Part shown: piece after piece, positions 1 to 7,358 of the stretch | How the letters are laid out: each line of letters opens with the position of its first letter | Position numbering within the stretch: the stretch's first letter is position 1 | NCBI RefSeq assembly: GCF_002288305.1 | Contig: NZ_CP016779.1 | Location: 248,001 to 312,000, forward strand | DNA from: Candidatus Nanopelagicus abundans | GTDB taxonomy: Bacteria; Actinomycetota; Actinomycetes; Nanopelagicales; Nanopelagicaceae | Direction of reading: 5' to 3' | DNA: 64,000 bases | Position numbers and translations under genes: made by a program | The notes under the pieces: model-generated | Told to the model about the DNA's origin: nothing | What the model saw: only the letters and a program-made list of their open reading frames with translations | The model's database searches: none

Positions 1-305
1 ATTCCAAGAGCAGCACCGAAATCTGCAACTTTATGTTTGCGTGAGAAGTGTGTGAATAGCGCAGCTACAAAGTACAGAACTAGACAAGCAGAGGCTAATA
101 CCCCAAGAGGTTTACTCCAGATACCTACAATGATGCCAAGTCCACCAGCGATTTCAAGACATGCAAGAACTGGTATTTGATTTGGTTTAACGCCAACTTT
201 AGCCATCGCTGCCATGACATCTGGTACCTTTTTAAGCTTTGAAATAGCTGATCCAATAGCGGCAAATGCAAGAAGTGCTGCGAATATGTTGAGTGCGATA
301 GTCAT
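1..305 (-). CDS. DoxX-family membrane protein, C-terminus cut by window edge
   Basis: Reading the minus strand from an ATG at 303-305 gives an open frame of 101 codons that runs off the left edge. The translation begins MTIALNIFAALLAFAAIG and has hydrophobic segments at about residues 3-18, 45-62 and 68-85. A short KKVPDVMAAMAKVG loop and the phrase LEIAGGLGIIVGIW are typical of DoxX/DoxX-like small inner-membrane proteins. Members of this family are four-helix proteins of about 120 residues and unsettled function, some linked to oxidative stress. It is divergent from the NTF2-like gene. The family call rests on pattern only. Confidence 0.65.
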   Translation of the reverse strand, partial: MTIALNIFAALLAFAAIGSAISKLKKVPDVMAAMAKVGVKPNQIPVLACLEIAGGLGIIVGIWSKPLGVLASACLVLYFVAALFTHFSRKHKVADFGAALG

Positions 306-380
306 TTATTTATCTGCTTTCTTGTTGAGGAGGTAGTTTTCTAGGAGCCTACAGCCTTGAAACACTTGAATACCAAGATT

Positions 381-408
381 CCGGCCTATAGGGCGACTCT
401 TCTTTAAT
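381..408 (+). repeat. Short direct repeat, copy 1
   Basis: The copy reads CCGGCCTATA followed by GGGCGACTCTTCTTTAAT. It lies between the DoxX gene and the NTF2-like gene. It is one of four same-strand copies in 1.4 kb; the others start at 953, 1345 and 1726. It has no internal dyad that would make it a terminator. Confidence 0.8.
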
Positions 409-479
409 TAGCCACAAATTAATCCAGTTTTTGGTTTATATTTCTTCTTACTGATAAATATTGAAAGGTCCAAAAGCGC

Positions 480-941
480 ATGCTTATATATAGTTCAATA
501 GTTGAGAAAATTGTTCGTAAAACATTTCTTGCGGTCCAGAATCATGACTATCAAGCGGTATTAAATGGTGTTTCCTCTAATAACCTCACCCATCGTTTTG
601 CAGGTCCTAACTCATTGGGCGGCATCCGACATGACAAAGAAGCACTAGGTAGATGGTTCAAAAGAGTCGGCACAGTTCTACCAGAACTTAAGTTTGATGT
701 AACAAATGTTTTAGTCCTCGGTGGGCCATGGAACACAACAGTTGTCGCCCGCTGGGTTGCCACCTGCAAACTTGAAAATGGAGAGCCATACGTAAATCCT
801 GGAATTCATGTAATCAAACTGCGTTGGGGTAAGGCATACGACTTCGATGTATATGAAGATACTTTTGCCGTGACAGTCGGGCTTGAAAAACAAGCAAAGT
901 CAGGAATTGCGGAAGCGTTAGCCCCGCAAATTGTGAGCTAA
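480..941 (+). CDS. NTF2-like (SnoaL-type) fold protein
   Basis: The 153-residue protein has the size and pattern of the SnoaL-like NTF2 superfamily: an N-terminal helix with a VQNHDYQAVLNGV phrase, a central F(A/K)..F-type helix around residues 50-65, then alternating strands including VVARWVATCKLENGEPYVNPGIHV. Members are cone-shaped barrels used as small-ligand isomerases, hydrolases or binding modules, and the substrate cannot be read here. A GAAAGG-like ribosome site sits about 10 nt before the ATG. The gene stands alone between repeat copies 1 and 2, as if it were a separate cassette. The fold call is moderately firm; the function is unknown. Confidence 0.65.
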   Translation: MLIYSSIVEKIVRKTFLAVQNHDYQAVLNGVSSNNLTHRFAGPNSLGGIRHDKEALGRWFKRVGTVLPELKFDVTNVLVLGGPWNTTVVARWVATCKLENGEPYVNPGIHVIKLRWGKAYDFDVYEDTFAVTVGLEKQAKSGIAEALAPQIVS

Positions 942-952
942 TCCAAACTTTT

Positions 953-976
953 CCGGCTTAAAGGGCGACTCTTCTT
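953..976 (+). repeat. Short direct repeat, copy 2
   Basis: The copy reads CCGGCTTAAA followed by GGGCGACTCTTCTTTT. It starts 11 nt after the stop of the NTF2-like gene and ends about 50 nt before the next gene. The 3' end diverges from copies 1 and 3 after the T-run. Confidence 0.75.
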
Positions 977-1027
977 TTCCTTGGCTGGAAATGACTTTAT
1001 TTTCAAACTCTTTGGCAGAATACGATC

Positions 1028-1333
1028 ATGTCCTACGTAGTTATTTTCCGCTCTACTCGCAACTTAGATGATGGGCATTTGTATTCTGAGTGGTCTGAAA
1101 AAATGGAGAATTTAGTTAAGACAATAGATGGCTATGAACATCATTTCGGTTTTCGAGATGCAACAAGTCGTGATGGGGTAACTGTTTCCTATTTCAGTTC
1201 TTTAGAGGCAATTTCTGAGTGGAAGAACTTAGGTGAGCACAAAGTGGCACAACAATTGGGTCGAGATTCCTTCTACGAGGAGTACTCGATTCAAGTCTGT
1301 GAAGTACTTCGGGATTATGGCTTTGAAGCATAA
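1028..1333 (+). CDS. Antibiotic biosynthesis monooxygenase (ABM) domain protein
   Basis: This 101-residue protein fits the dimeric alpha+beta ABM fold: an N-terminal strand (YVVIFRSTR), a helix with YSEWSEKMENLVKTIDGYEHHFGF, a strand with VTVSYFSSLEAISEWKNLGEH, and the C-terminal YSIQVCEVLRDYGFEA. The phrase SLEAISEWKNLGEH is close to the W-x-x-x-x-x-H signature of ABM proteins similar to YgiN/HmoA. Members are cofactor-free monooxygenases or heme/ligand-binding proteins; which applies here cannot be told. It sits between repeat copies 2 and 3 and shares no operon with a neighbour. Confidence 0.7.
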   Translation: MSYVVIFRSTRNLDDGHLYSEWSEKMENLVKTIDGYEHHFGFRDATSRDGVTVSYFSSLEAISEWKNLGEHKVAQQLGRDSFYEEYSIQVCEVLRDYGFEA

Positions 1334-1344
1334 GAGTCTTAACT

Positions 1345-1372
1345 CCGGCTTATAGGGCGACTCTTCTTTAAT
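1345..1372 (+). repeat. Short direct repeat, copy 3
   Basis: The copy reads CCGGCTTATA followed by GGGCGACTCTTCTTTAAT, differing from copy 1 by one base. It starts 11 nt after the stop of the ABM gene, the same distance that copy 2 keeps from the NTF2-like gene stop. Confidence 0.8.
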
Positions 1373-1375
1373 TTT

Positions 1376-1470
1376 AGTTACTGCGAGTAACTGAGAAATG
1401 TGTAATACTTCTGCTTCAGATGTTTGGTAGTAATTGGGACTTGGTTAATTCCAAGTCCCTTTTGCTTTTT
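1376..1470 (+). ncRNA. Possible small RNA ending in a strong terminator
   Basis: Directly after repeat copy 3 is a perfect stem AGTTACT-GCG-AGTAACT (1376-1392), then about 40 nt with little self-pairing, then a terminator hairpin at 1436-1459. Stem, free middle and Rho-independent terminator is a common small-RNA plan. The middle (1410-1430) is complementary to 1578-1598 in the tRNA-like element downstream, with 17 Watson-Crick and 4 G-U pairs and a perfect 13-nt core CAGATGTTTGGTA. No promoter could be assigned, so expression is inferred. It could also be untranslated sequence of the ABM transcript. Confidence 0.4.
1436..1470 (+). terminator. Rho-independent terminator
   Basis: A perfect 9-bp stem GGGACTTGG / CCAAGTCCC encloses the loop TTAATT and is followed by TTTTGCTTTTT. 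It can end the ABM transcript or the putative small RNA. Confidence 0.85.
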
Positions 1471-1546
1471 ACTTCAAATTTTATCCACAGAGAACGCCAC
1501 TGAATAATTTCAAAAGTTTTAAAAGCCGTAACTTCACCCTTGTGAT

Positions 1547-1621
1547 GGGGGCGTGTTGTAATTGGCAGCCTAGTCGTTTACCAAACATCTGGAGCGGGTT
1601 CAAGTCCCGTCGTCTCCACCA
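1547..1621 (+). ncRNA. tRNA-like element with acceptor stem, T-arm and CCA but poor D and anticodon arms
   Basis: GGGGGCG (1547-1553) pairs with CGTCTCC (1611-1617), giving 7 pairs of which two are G-U. A T-arm follows normal rules: GCGGG, loop TTCAAGT, CCCGT (1594-1610). A discriminator A and encoded CCA end at 1621, and the total length of 75 nt is that of a tRNA. The middle does not fold properly: the D stem would be TTGT/CTAG with one mismatch and two wobbles, and the anticodon stem GTCGT/ACATC has two mismatches around loop TTACCAA. The 3' part also resembles tmRNA 3' ends (GGA..GCGGGTTCAA..CTCCACCA). Possible readings are a degenerate tRNA, an island attachment scar, or a tRNA-like regulatory RNA. 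Confidence 0.45.
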
Positions 1622-1628
1622 CAGTCTT

Positions 1629-1715
1629 AGCTAAGGCAATTCGATCTATTGGTAATGGTCAAAAGAATTGAGTTAGCTCTGCATGGGAGGGCCTTGAGAG
1701 ATCGAGGCCCTTCTC
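1629..1715 (+). terminator. Structured trailer and terminator after the tRNA-like element
   Basis: AGCTAA-GG-CAATTC (1629-1642) pairs with GAATTG-AG-TTAGCT (1665-1678) as a 12-bp helix with a 2x2 internal loop. It is followed by the hairpin AGGGCCT / AGGCCCT (1688-1711) and a weak pyrimidine tail. This marks the end of a structured transcript starting at or before the tRNA-like element. Confidence 0.6.
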
Positions 1716-1725
1716 TAAATTTCAA

Positions 1726-1750
1726 CCTTATCGGGCGACTTTTCTTTAAA
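1726..1750 (+). repeat. Short direct repeat, copy 4 (diverged)
   Basis: The copy reads CCTTATC followed by GGGCGACTTTTCTTTAAAT. It keeps the GGGCGACT core and the TTCTTTAA end but has lost the CCGGC start. It closes the patch just before the nrdF terminator. Confidence 0.65.
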
Positions 1751-1752
1751 TC

Positions 1753-1780
1753 AAGTGGCAGGAGATAAAGCCCGCCACTT
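1753..1780 (-). terminator. Terminator of the nrdHIEF operon
   Basis: On the minus strand AAGTGGC and GCCACTT form a 7-bp stem, extended by GG/CC, about 14 nt beyond the nrdF stop. The downstream T-run is short. Confidence 0.6.
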
Positions 1781-1794
1781 ATTTTAATTAGCTA

Positions 1795-2781
<987 letters not shown>

Positions 2782-2810
2782 CTATCTTTGGTGGTTGGTT
2801 TTATTCTTAC

Positions 2811-4955
2811 TTACAACATGCAACTTACGCAGTCAGATACTTCAGTTCCTTCAAGTGCCATTTGGCGAATACGGATGTAGTAAATAGTTTTAATTCCAGC
2901 CTTCCACGCTGATATCTGTGCTTTATTGATATCACGGGTAGTAGCTGTGTCTTTGAAAAACAAGGTTAAAGAAAGACCTTGATCAACATGTTGGGTAGCA
3001 GCTGCGTAGGTGGCAATGATCTTCTCAGGGCCAACCTCATAAGCATCCTCGTAGTACTCAACGTTTTCATTAGTTAGATATGGCGCTGGATAGTAAACCC
3101 GGCCAAGTTTTCCTTCCTTACGGATTTCAATCTTGGAAGCAACTGGGTGAATTGAGCTAGTTGAGTTGTTGATATAAGAAATAGATCCAGTTGGTGGGAC
3201 TGCTTGTAGGTTCTGGTTATAAATACCATCTTTCATAACACTAGCTTTTAGGCTCTGCCAATCTGCTTGAGTTGGAATAGCGATATTAGCTTTTGCAAAT
3301 ATTTGCTTAACTCGATCAGTCTTAGGTGCCCAAGCTTGGTCGGTATATTTGCTAAAGAACTCACCACTTGCATACTTTGATTTCTCAAAGCCGACAAATG
3401 TTTTACCACGCTCAATTGAGATGGTATTCGATGCTTTTAATGCGTGAAATAAAATTGTATAGAAGTAGATATTTGTGAAATCAATACCTTCCTCTGAACC
3501 GTAATGAATCTTTTCTCTACCGAAGTAGCCGTGCAGATTCATCTGTCCTAAGCCAATTGCATGTGACTTCTCATTACCTTCTTTAATAGAGGTAACAGAT
3601 TCAATATTACTGATATCAGATACTGCAGTAAGGGCCCTAATAGATGCCTCAACTGTTAGAGCAAAATCAGGGGAGTCCATAGTTTTTGCAATGTTTAGGG
3701 AACCTAGGTTGCAGGAGATGTCTTTACCAACGTTTTTATAACTTAGATCAGCGTTATAAGTAGTAGGAGTATTGACCTGCAAGATTTCAGAACAAAGGTT
3801 GGACATATTAATTCGGCCATCAATTGGATTTGCGCGATTTACCGTGTCCTCATAAACAATGTATGGATAGCCTGATTCAAATTGTAACTCGGCGATAGTT
3901 TGAAATAGTTGGCGGGCATTTATCGTTGTTTTATTTATACGGGTATCAGCAACCATTTCTTGATATTTCTCAGTAATTGAAATATCACTCATTGGCACGC
4001 CATAAACTCGTTCAACATCATATGGAGAAAAGAGATACATATCTTCATTATTTCTAGCTAATTCAAGAGTGATATCTGGAATTACCACACCAAGACTTAA
4101 GCTTTTAATACGAACCTTCTCATCAGCATTCTCACGCTTAGTATCTAAGAATTTAAGAATATCTGGGTGGTGAACATTTAAATAAACTGCGCCAGCACCT
4201 TGGCGGGCACCTAATTGATTTGCATAACTAAATGCATCTTCAAGCATCTTCATTACTGGAATAACACCGGAGGATTGACCCTCAATCTTCTTAATAGGGG
4301 CGCCGCTCTCACGAATATTTGTTAGTGAAAGGGCAACACCGCCACCACGCTTTGATAACTGAAGGGAGGAGTTAATGGCTCGAGCAATTGATTCCATATT
4401 ATCTTCAGTGCGAAGTAGGAAGCAGGAAACTAATTCACCGCGTTGGGCCTTGCCACTGTTTAAAAATGTAGGAGTTGCTGGTTGAAAGCGGCCAGTAATT
4501 ATTTCAGCTACTAGGGTTTTAGCACGTGCTGGATTTGCCTCAGCTAGTAGTAAGGCAACCATTACGGTGCGCTGTTCAAAGTTTTCTAGGTACTTCTTAC
4601 CATCAAAGGTTTTAAGTGCGTAGCTGGTATAAAACTTAAAGGCGCCTAAAAATGATTCAAACTCAAAATTAAATGAGGCGGCGTAATCATGGATTTCAGC
4701 TAAAAACTCTGGTGTGTATTTTGCTAGTAAATCAGCCTCGTAATACTCGTTATCTACTAAATAGGCTAAGCGTTGAGTGAGGTTATCAAAGGTAATGGTG
4801 TTATTAACAACATGATCTGAGAGATACATCTGAGCAGCCTGGCGATCCTTATCAAATTGGATCTTGCCATCTGGGCCATACAAATTAAGCATGGCATTTA
4901 GCTCGTGATAGCTGTACTTAGATTCTACCGGCTGATCAATTAAAATTGTGTCCAT
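2811..4955 (-). CDS. nrdE: Class Ib ribonucleoside-diphosphate reductase, alpha subunit
   Basis: NrdE is the catalytic subunit. The 714 residues match the class Ib size. Active-site elements are visible: [18 protein letters not shown] holds the first redox cysteine, NLCSEI carries the Asn-Cys-Glu catalytic triad with the thiyl cysteine, [12 protein letters not shown] carries the partner cysteine, and [19 protein letters not shown] is the phosphate-binding region. The C-terminus ends SDCVSCML, the CxxC shuttle that NrdH reduces. There is no N-terminal ATP-cone, as expected for class Ib. It overlaps nrdI by 16 nt. Confidence 0.97.
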   Translation of the reverse strand: MDTILIDQPVESKYSYHELNAMLNLYGPDGKIQFDKDRQAAQMYLSDHVVNNTITFDNLTQRLAYLVDNEYYEADLLAKYTPEFLAEIHDYAASFNFEFESFLGAFKFYTSYALKTFDGKKYLENFEQRTVMVALLLAEANPARAKTLVAEIITGRFQPATPTFLNSGKAQRGELVSCFLLRTEDNMESIARAINSSLQLSKRGGGVALSLTNIRESGAPIKKIEGQSSGVIPVMKMLEDAFSYANQLGARQGAGAVYLNVHHPDILKFLDTKRENADEKVRIKSLSLGVVIPDITLELARNNEDMYLFSPYDVERVYGVPMSDISITEKYQEMVADTRINKTTINARQLFQTIAELQFESGYPYIVYEDTVNRANPIDGRINMSNLCSEILQVNTPTTYNADLSYKNVGKDISCNLGSLNIAKTMDSPDFALTVEASIRALTAVSDISNIESVTSIKEGNEKSHAIGLGQMNLHGYFGREKIHYGSEEGIDFTNIYFYTILFHALKASNTISIERGKTFVGFEKSKYASGEFFSKYTDQAWAPKTDRVKQIFAKANIAIPTQADWQSLKASVMKDGIYNQNLQAVPPTGSISYINNSTSSIHPVASKIEIRKEGKLGRVYYPAPYLTNENVEYYEDAYEVGPEKIIATYAAATQHVDQGLSLTLFFKDTATTRDINKAQISAWKAGIKTIYYIRIRQMALEGTEVSDCVSCML

Positions 4956-5347
4956 AGGTTTTCCATTCTCTCAGTTACCATTTCAACATCATATTTAGTA
5001 CCAATTAATTCAAACTTGTAAAGCAACGGCACATTGCACTTATCTGCAACTAATTTACCGGCGTAGCAGTACTTACTTCCAAAATTAGTATTGCCAGAGG
5101 CAATTACTCCTTTTAGTAGAGCACGGTTATGGGCAAGATTGAGGAATTTAATTACCTGCTTTGGAATACCAGAGTCAGCATCGGTAGTTCCATAGGTTGG
5201 AGTAATTAAAACAAATGGCTTATTAACTTGAGGAATTTCTAACTTTTGGTTAAGCGGTATTCGCACAGCATCTACATCTAACTTCTCGACAAACCTTTTA
5301 GTGTTCTCAGATACATTTGAGAAGTAGACAACTTGGTGCATTGTCAT
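4940..5347 (-). CDS. nrdI: Flavodoxin-like NrdI protein for NrdF cofactor assembly
   Basis: NrdI is an FMN protein that supplies the oxidant for assembling the Mn(III)2-tyrosyl radical in NrdF. The 135-residue product starts with the flavodoxin-like strand [17 protein letters not shown] and contains [18 protein letters not shown] and [16 protein letters not shown], which are typical NrdI flavin-loop regions. It overlaps nrdH by 4 nt and nrdE by 16 nt, so translation is probably coupled. Confidence 0.95.
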   Translation of the reverse strand: MTMHQVVYFSNVSENTKRFVEKLDVDAVRIPLNQKLEIPQVNKPFVLITPTYGTTDADSGIPKQVIKFLNLAHNRALLKGVIASGNTNFGSKYCYAGKLVADKCNVPLLYKFELIGTKYDVEMVTERMENLWTQF

Positions 5348-5580
5348 ACTTTCTCACCTTTAGTTAGTTTGTATAACTTATCTGGGCGAAAGCCAGACCA
5401 GTGAGCGTCCCCTGCAATTACAACCGGTACTCGGTCATAACCTAGAGATTTAATAACATCATATTCTTTTGGATTTTCACTTAGATCAACAGTTTCATAG
5501 GCAAGATTGTTTTTCTCAAGATATAACTTAGTAGTCTCACACTGCGCGCAATCAGGCAGGGTATAGAGTGTGATAGCCAT
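5344..5580 (-). CDS. nrdH: NrdH glutaredoxin-like electron donor for NrdE
   Basis: This is a 78-residue thioredoxin-fold protein with the redox motif CAQC near residues 11-14 and the C-terminal WSGFRPDKL stretch that characterises NrdH redoxins rather than true glutaredoxins. It transfers electrons, usually from thioredoxin reductase, to the NrdE CxxC tail. It is the first gene of the operon. The AGGAG ribosome site just before its ATG is part of a long hairpin downstream of a cobalamin riboswitch. Confidence 0.95.
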   Translation of the reverse strand: MAITLYTLPDCAQCETTKLYLEKNNLAYETVDLSENPKEYDVIKSLGYDRVPVVIAGDAHWSGFRPDKLYKLTKGEKV

Positions 5581-5581
5581 G

Positions 5582-5631
5582 TTAATCTCCTAGGAATAGT
5601 TTCTTATTCGTCGAGTCCAAGGAGAGATTAA
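5582..5631 (-). promoter_or_regulatory. Hairpin sequestering the nrdH ribosome-binding site
   Basis: On the minus strand GAGATTAA, which includes the nrdH Shine-Dalgarno, pairs with TTAATCTC upstream (8 perfect pairs). After a 2-nt bulge the stem goes on with about five more pairs around TCCTAGG / CCTTGGA. A second hairpin, AAGCAGAT / ATCTGCTT, lies just upstream at 5638-5655. This is a plausible expression platform for translational control by the riboswitch. Confidence 0.65.
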
Positions 5632-5697
5632 TCAGGTAAGCAGATAAATCTGCTTCTAAAGCATCTCCCCGCTTTCCACGACGGGTATTACTTGCTC

Positions 5698-5786
5698 AGC
5701 ACTTGTTAGGCGATCCGACTTACTCTTTCGAGCTTACGGTTGCGGGACAGCACTAGAGTTTCACTAGTTTCCCCTATGAAGTGCTT
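5698..5786 (-). promoter_or_regulatory. Cobalamin (B12) riboswitch aptamer controlling nrdHIEF
   Basis: The minus strand has the conserved cobalamin core in order: GGGGAAACTAGTGAAACTC, then GTGCTGTCCCGCAACCGTAAGC, then AGTCGGATCGCC. A closing P1 stem AGCACTT / AAGTGCT pairs 5698-5704 with 5779-5785. These match the known aptamer consensus (GGGAA, GGTGAAA, CxGxCCCGCAACxGT, AGTCxGxxxxCC). It lies between a good -10 box and nrdH. In Streptomyces a B12 riboswitch represses the B12-independent reductase when coenzyme is available; the same logic is inferred here for a class Ib enzyme. Confidence 0.9.
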
Positions 5787-5802
5787 ACTTATTGGGAAAT
5801 GA

Positions 5803-5808
5803 ATTATA
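5803..5808 (-). promoter_or_regulatory. -10 box of the nrdHIEF promoter
   Basis: TATAAT is present on the minus strand, placing the start of transcription near 5796, about 10 nt before the aptamer P1 stem. No convincing -35 hexamer is seen at 16-18 nt. Confidence 0.6.
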
Positions 5809-5858
5809 GCCAAAAGCGGTGTCGCTACTAGGGAGGCAGAGTGGTGGCGGGTGTCTCA

Positions 5859-6530
5859 TTACCTACTGCTGGGGCGCAGGGTTTTAAAGGAATAGGGCAG
5901 CAGCTCTTTAACACAAATAGCCAACATGATCCCGGCCACAAAGCTAAGCAAGGCGCCAGCATTTTGAATATTTGCGAACAGATCATCACTTAAAAAGATC
6001 GCCGTTGCCCCAAGCATCTCAGCCAGGGTTGCCGTCAGGGTTAGTAGTAGGGATTTAAGGTGGCCATAGCCGGCCAATATGGCACTCGCGGTAATAGCAA
6101 TTCCTTCTGGAATATTGTGAAGTGCCATTAAGAGGGCAGTGGTAACCCCAGTTGGCAGATCAACCAAACTGGCAGCAATTGGAGCGGAGCCTTCAGGCAG
6201 ATTATGTAGTGATAGCGCTAGGGCAATAACTAAAGCTGAAGAAGATGGACCGCTGCCAACTTTTATTGACATTAATTTTGATATTAATAAGACAAGTGAA
6301 AAGCCTGCAATGAGAAAAATAAATACCTGCGTTTGCGCAAGGCCACTATCTAGCGCGGTTGGAATAAGTTGAATTAAATCAACTAAAATCATTGCAAGTG
6401 CAACAAAAAGGAATATGTAAGCAATTAGTCGCTCAGATGGATTTGATTTAATTCTCATTACTACCCAACCCAATAAAGTGGCAGAGGCAGCAGCTAGGGA
6501 GAGGATGTAACCAATCTCTAGTGACTGCAT
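5859..6530 (-). CDS. ZIP-family divalent metal transporter
   Basis: This 223-residue integral membrane protein has about seven hydrophobic segments and two copies of the ZIP metal-path motif, HNLPEG (around residue 108) and HNIPEG (around 137), in transmembrane helices 4 and 5. ZIP proteins move Zn2+, Fe2+ or Mn2+ into the cytosol. Its place directly upstream of the Mn/Fe-dependent reductase operon makes Mn or Fe uptake attractive, but the sequence does not decide the metal. nrdH has its own promoter downstream, so co-transcription is not required. Confidence 0.85.
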   Translation of the reverse strand: MQSLEIGYILSLAAASATLLGWVVMRIKSNPSERLIAYIFLFVALAMILVDLIQLIPTALDSGLAQTQVFIFLIAGFSLVLLISKLMSIKVGSGPSSSALVIALALSLHNLPEGSAPIAASLVDLPTGVTTALLMALHNIPEGIAITASAILAGYGHLKSLLLTLTATLAEMLGATAIFLSDDLFANIQNAGALLSFVAGIMLAICVKELLPYSFKTLRPSSR

Positions 6531-6594
6531 GTTTTAAAGTCTCTTTCTATAAAAGTTCTAGCAATCATATTGCCTAAATGACATTCGCGACTGA

Positions 6595-6837
6595 TTAACT
6601 TAACTCCACTAATTTATCAGCAACCTGCTGCGCAGATGGATTTGTCATAGCACTGCCATCTGAGAAGACTAGGGTTGGAACAGTTCGGTTGCCGTTATTT
6701 ACTTTTTCGACAATCTCAGCGCTTCCTTCGACCTCTTCAATATTAATCTCTTCAAATGAGATATCCATTCTCGCCAGCTGATTTTTTAGCCGCTTGCAAT
6801 AACCACACCAAGTAGTTGAATACATTACAAATGACAT
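6595..6837 (-). CDS. Mycoredoxin-like glutaredoxin
   Basis: This 80-residue thioredoxin-fold protein has the active site CGYC (residues 11-14) after MYSTTWCGYC, a TVPTLVF cis-proline loop and a C-terminal NPSAQQVADKL helix. This arrangement is that of actinobacterial mycoredoxin-1, which reduces mycothiol-mixed disulfides. NrdH function is less likely because the WSGFRPD region is absent. It lies between a ZIP gene and an acetyltransferase on the same strand. Confidence 0.8.
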   Translation of the reverse strand: MSFVMYSTTWCGYCKRLKNQLARMDISFEEINIEEVEGSAEIVEKVNNGNRTVPTLVFSDGSAMTNPSAQQVADKLVELS

Positions 6838-6870
6838 ATTTCCTCCATTTAAGGCTTTAATTGGCTTAAA

Positions 6871-7314
6871 TTACTTATTTAAATAGATCTTATACTCCAC
6901 CCTATTTGTAATCGCTATCTTGTCATAAAGTGTTCTAGCTAGTTCATTATCTGGGGCAGTTGTCCAGTAAAGTCGCTTTGAGCCTTTTGCTATTGCAATA
7001 TCTTCAACCGCTTTAATTAATGCTCTGCCAACTCCCTTACCTCTCACCTTTGGGTCGGTATAAAGATCCTCTAGGTAGCAAAAATCCTGCTCCTCCCAGG
7101 TGTCAGGACGCCAGATGTAGTGGGTAAAGCCGACTACCTTTGAATCTAATTCAGCTACTAGGCAATTAATATTAAAATCTGAGTTAATTCTTTGCCAGGT
7201 TAATTCAAATTGTTGATCAGTTAACTTAGAGTTATAAAAAGTGATGTAGTCGGCAAATAGTTCAAGCCAGCGTGATTTATCATCTTTGTTTACTGCTCTA
7301 ATTTTTATATCCAT
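6871..7314 (-). CDS. GNAT-family N-acetyltransferase
   Basis: The 147-residue protein contains the acetyl-CoA binding segment DLYTDPKVRGKGVGRALIKAV (motif A, R-x-x-G-x-G at about residues 94-100) and a typical C-terminal LYDKIAI-like Tyr region. The aromatic-rich WRPDTWEEQDFCYLEDLY precedes motif A. GNATs acetylate amines of small molecules or proteins; the substrate cannot be deduced. It follows the FGGY kinase by 44 nt on the same strand. Confidence 0.85.
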   Translation of the reverse strand: MDIKIRAVNKDDKSRWLELFADYITFYNSKLTDQQFELTWQRINSDFNINCLVAELDSKVVGFTHYIWRPDTWEEQDFCYLEDLYTDPKVRGKGVGRALIKAVEDIAIAKGSKRLYWTTAPDNELARTLYDKIAITNRVEYKIYLNK

Positions 7315-7358
7315 AATAGATCTTATACCTTTTATTTGTATCCCCGAATTAGATATCT

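Noticed and set aside
1481-1489. Perfect DnaA box TTATCCACA, possible replication origin
   Set aside because: Only one box was noticed and about half an exact match is expected by chance in 64 kb on both strands; no dnaA/dnaN genes or box cluster are nearby.
1376-1621. Complete tmRNA (ssrA) gene
   Set aside because: The 3' end resembles tmRNA, but the 5' GGGG..TTCGAC segment, tag frame and about 350-nt length are missing, and a terminator lies inside the interval.
381-1750. Integron attC sites
   Set aside because: The repeats lack the RYYYAAC/GTTRRRY pair and the imperfect inverted-repeat form, and no integrase gene is in the window.
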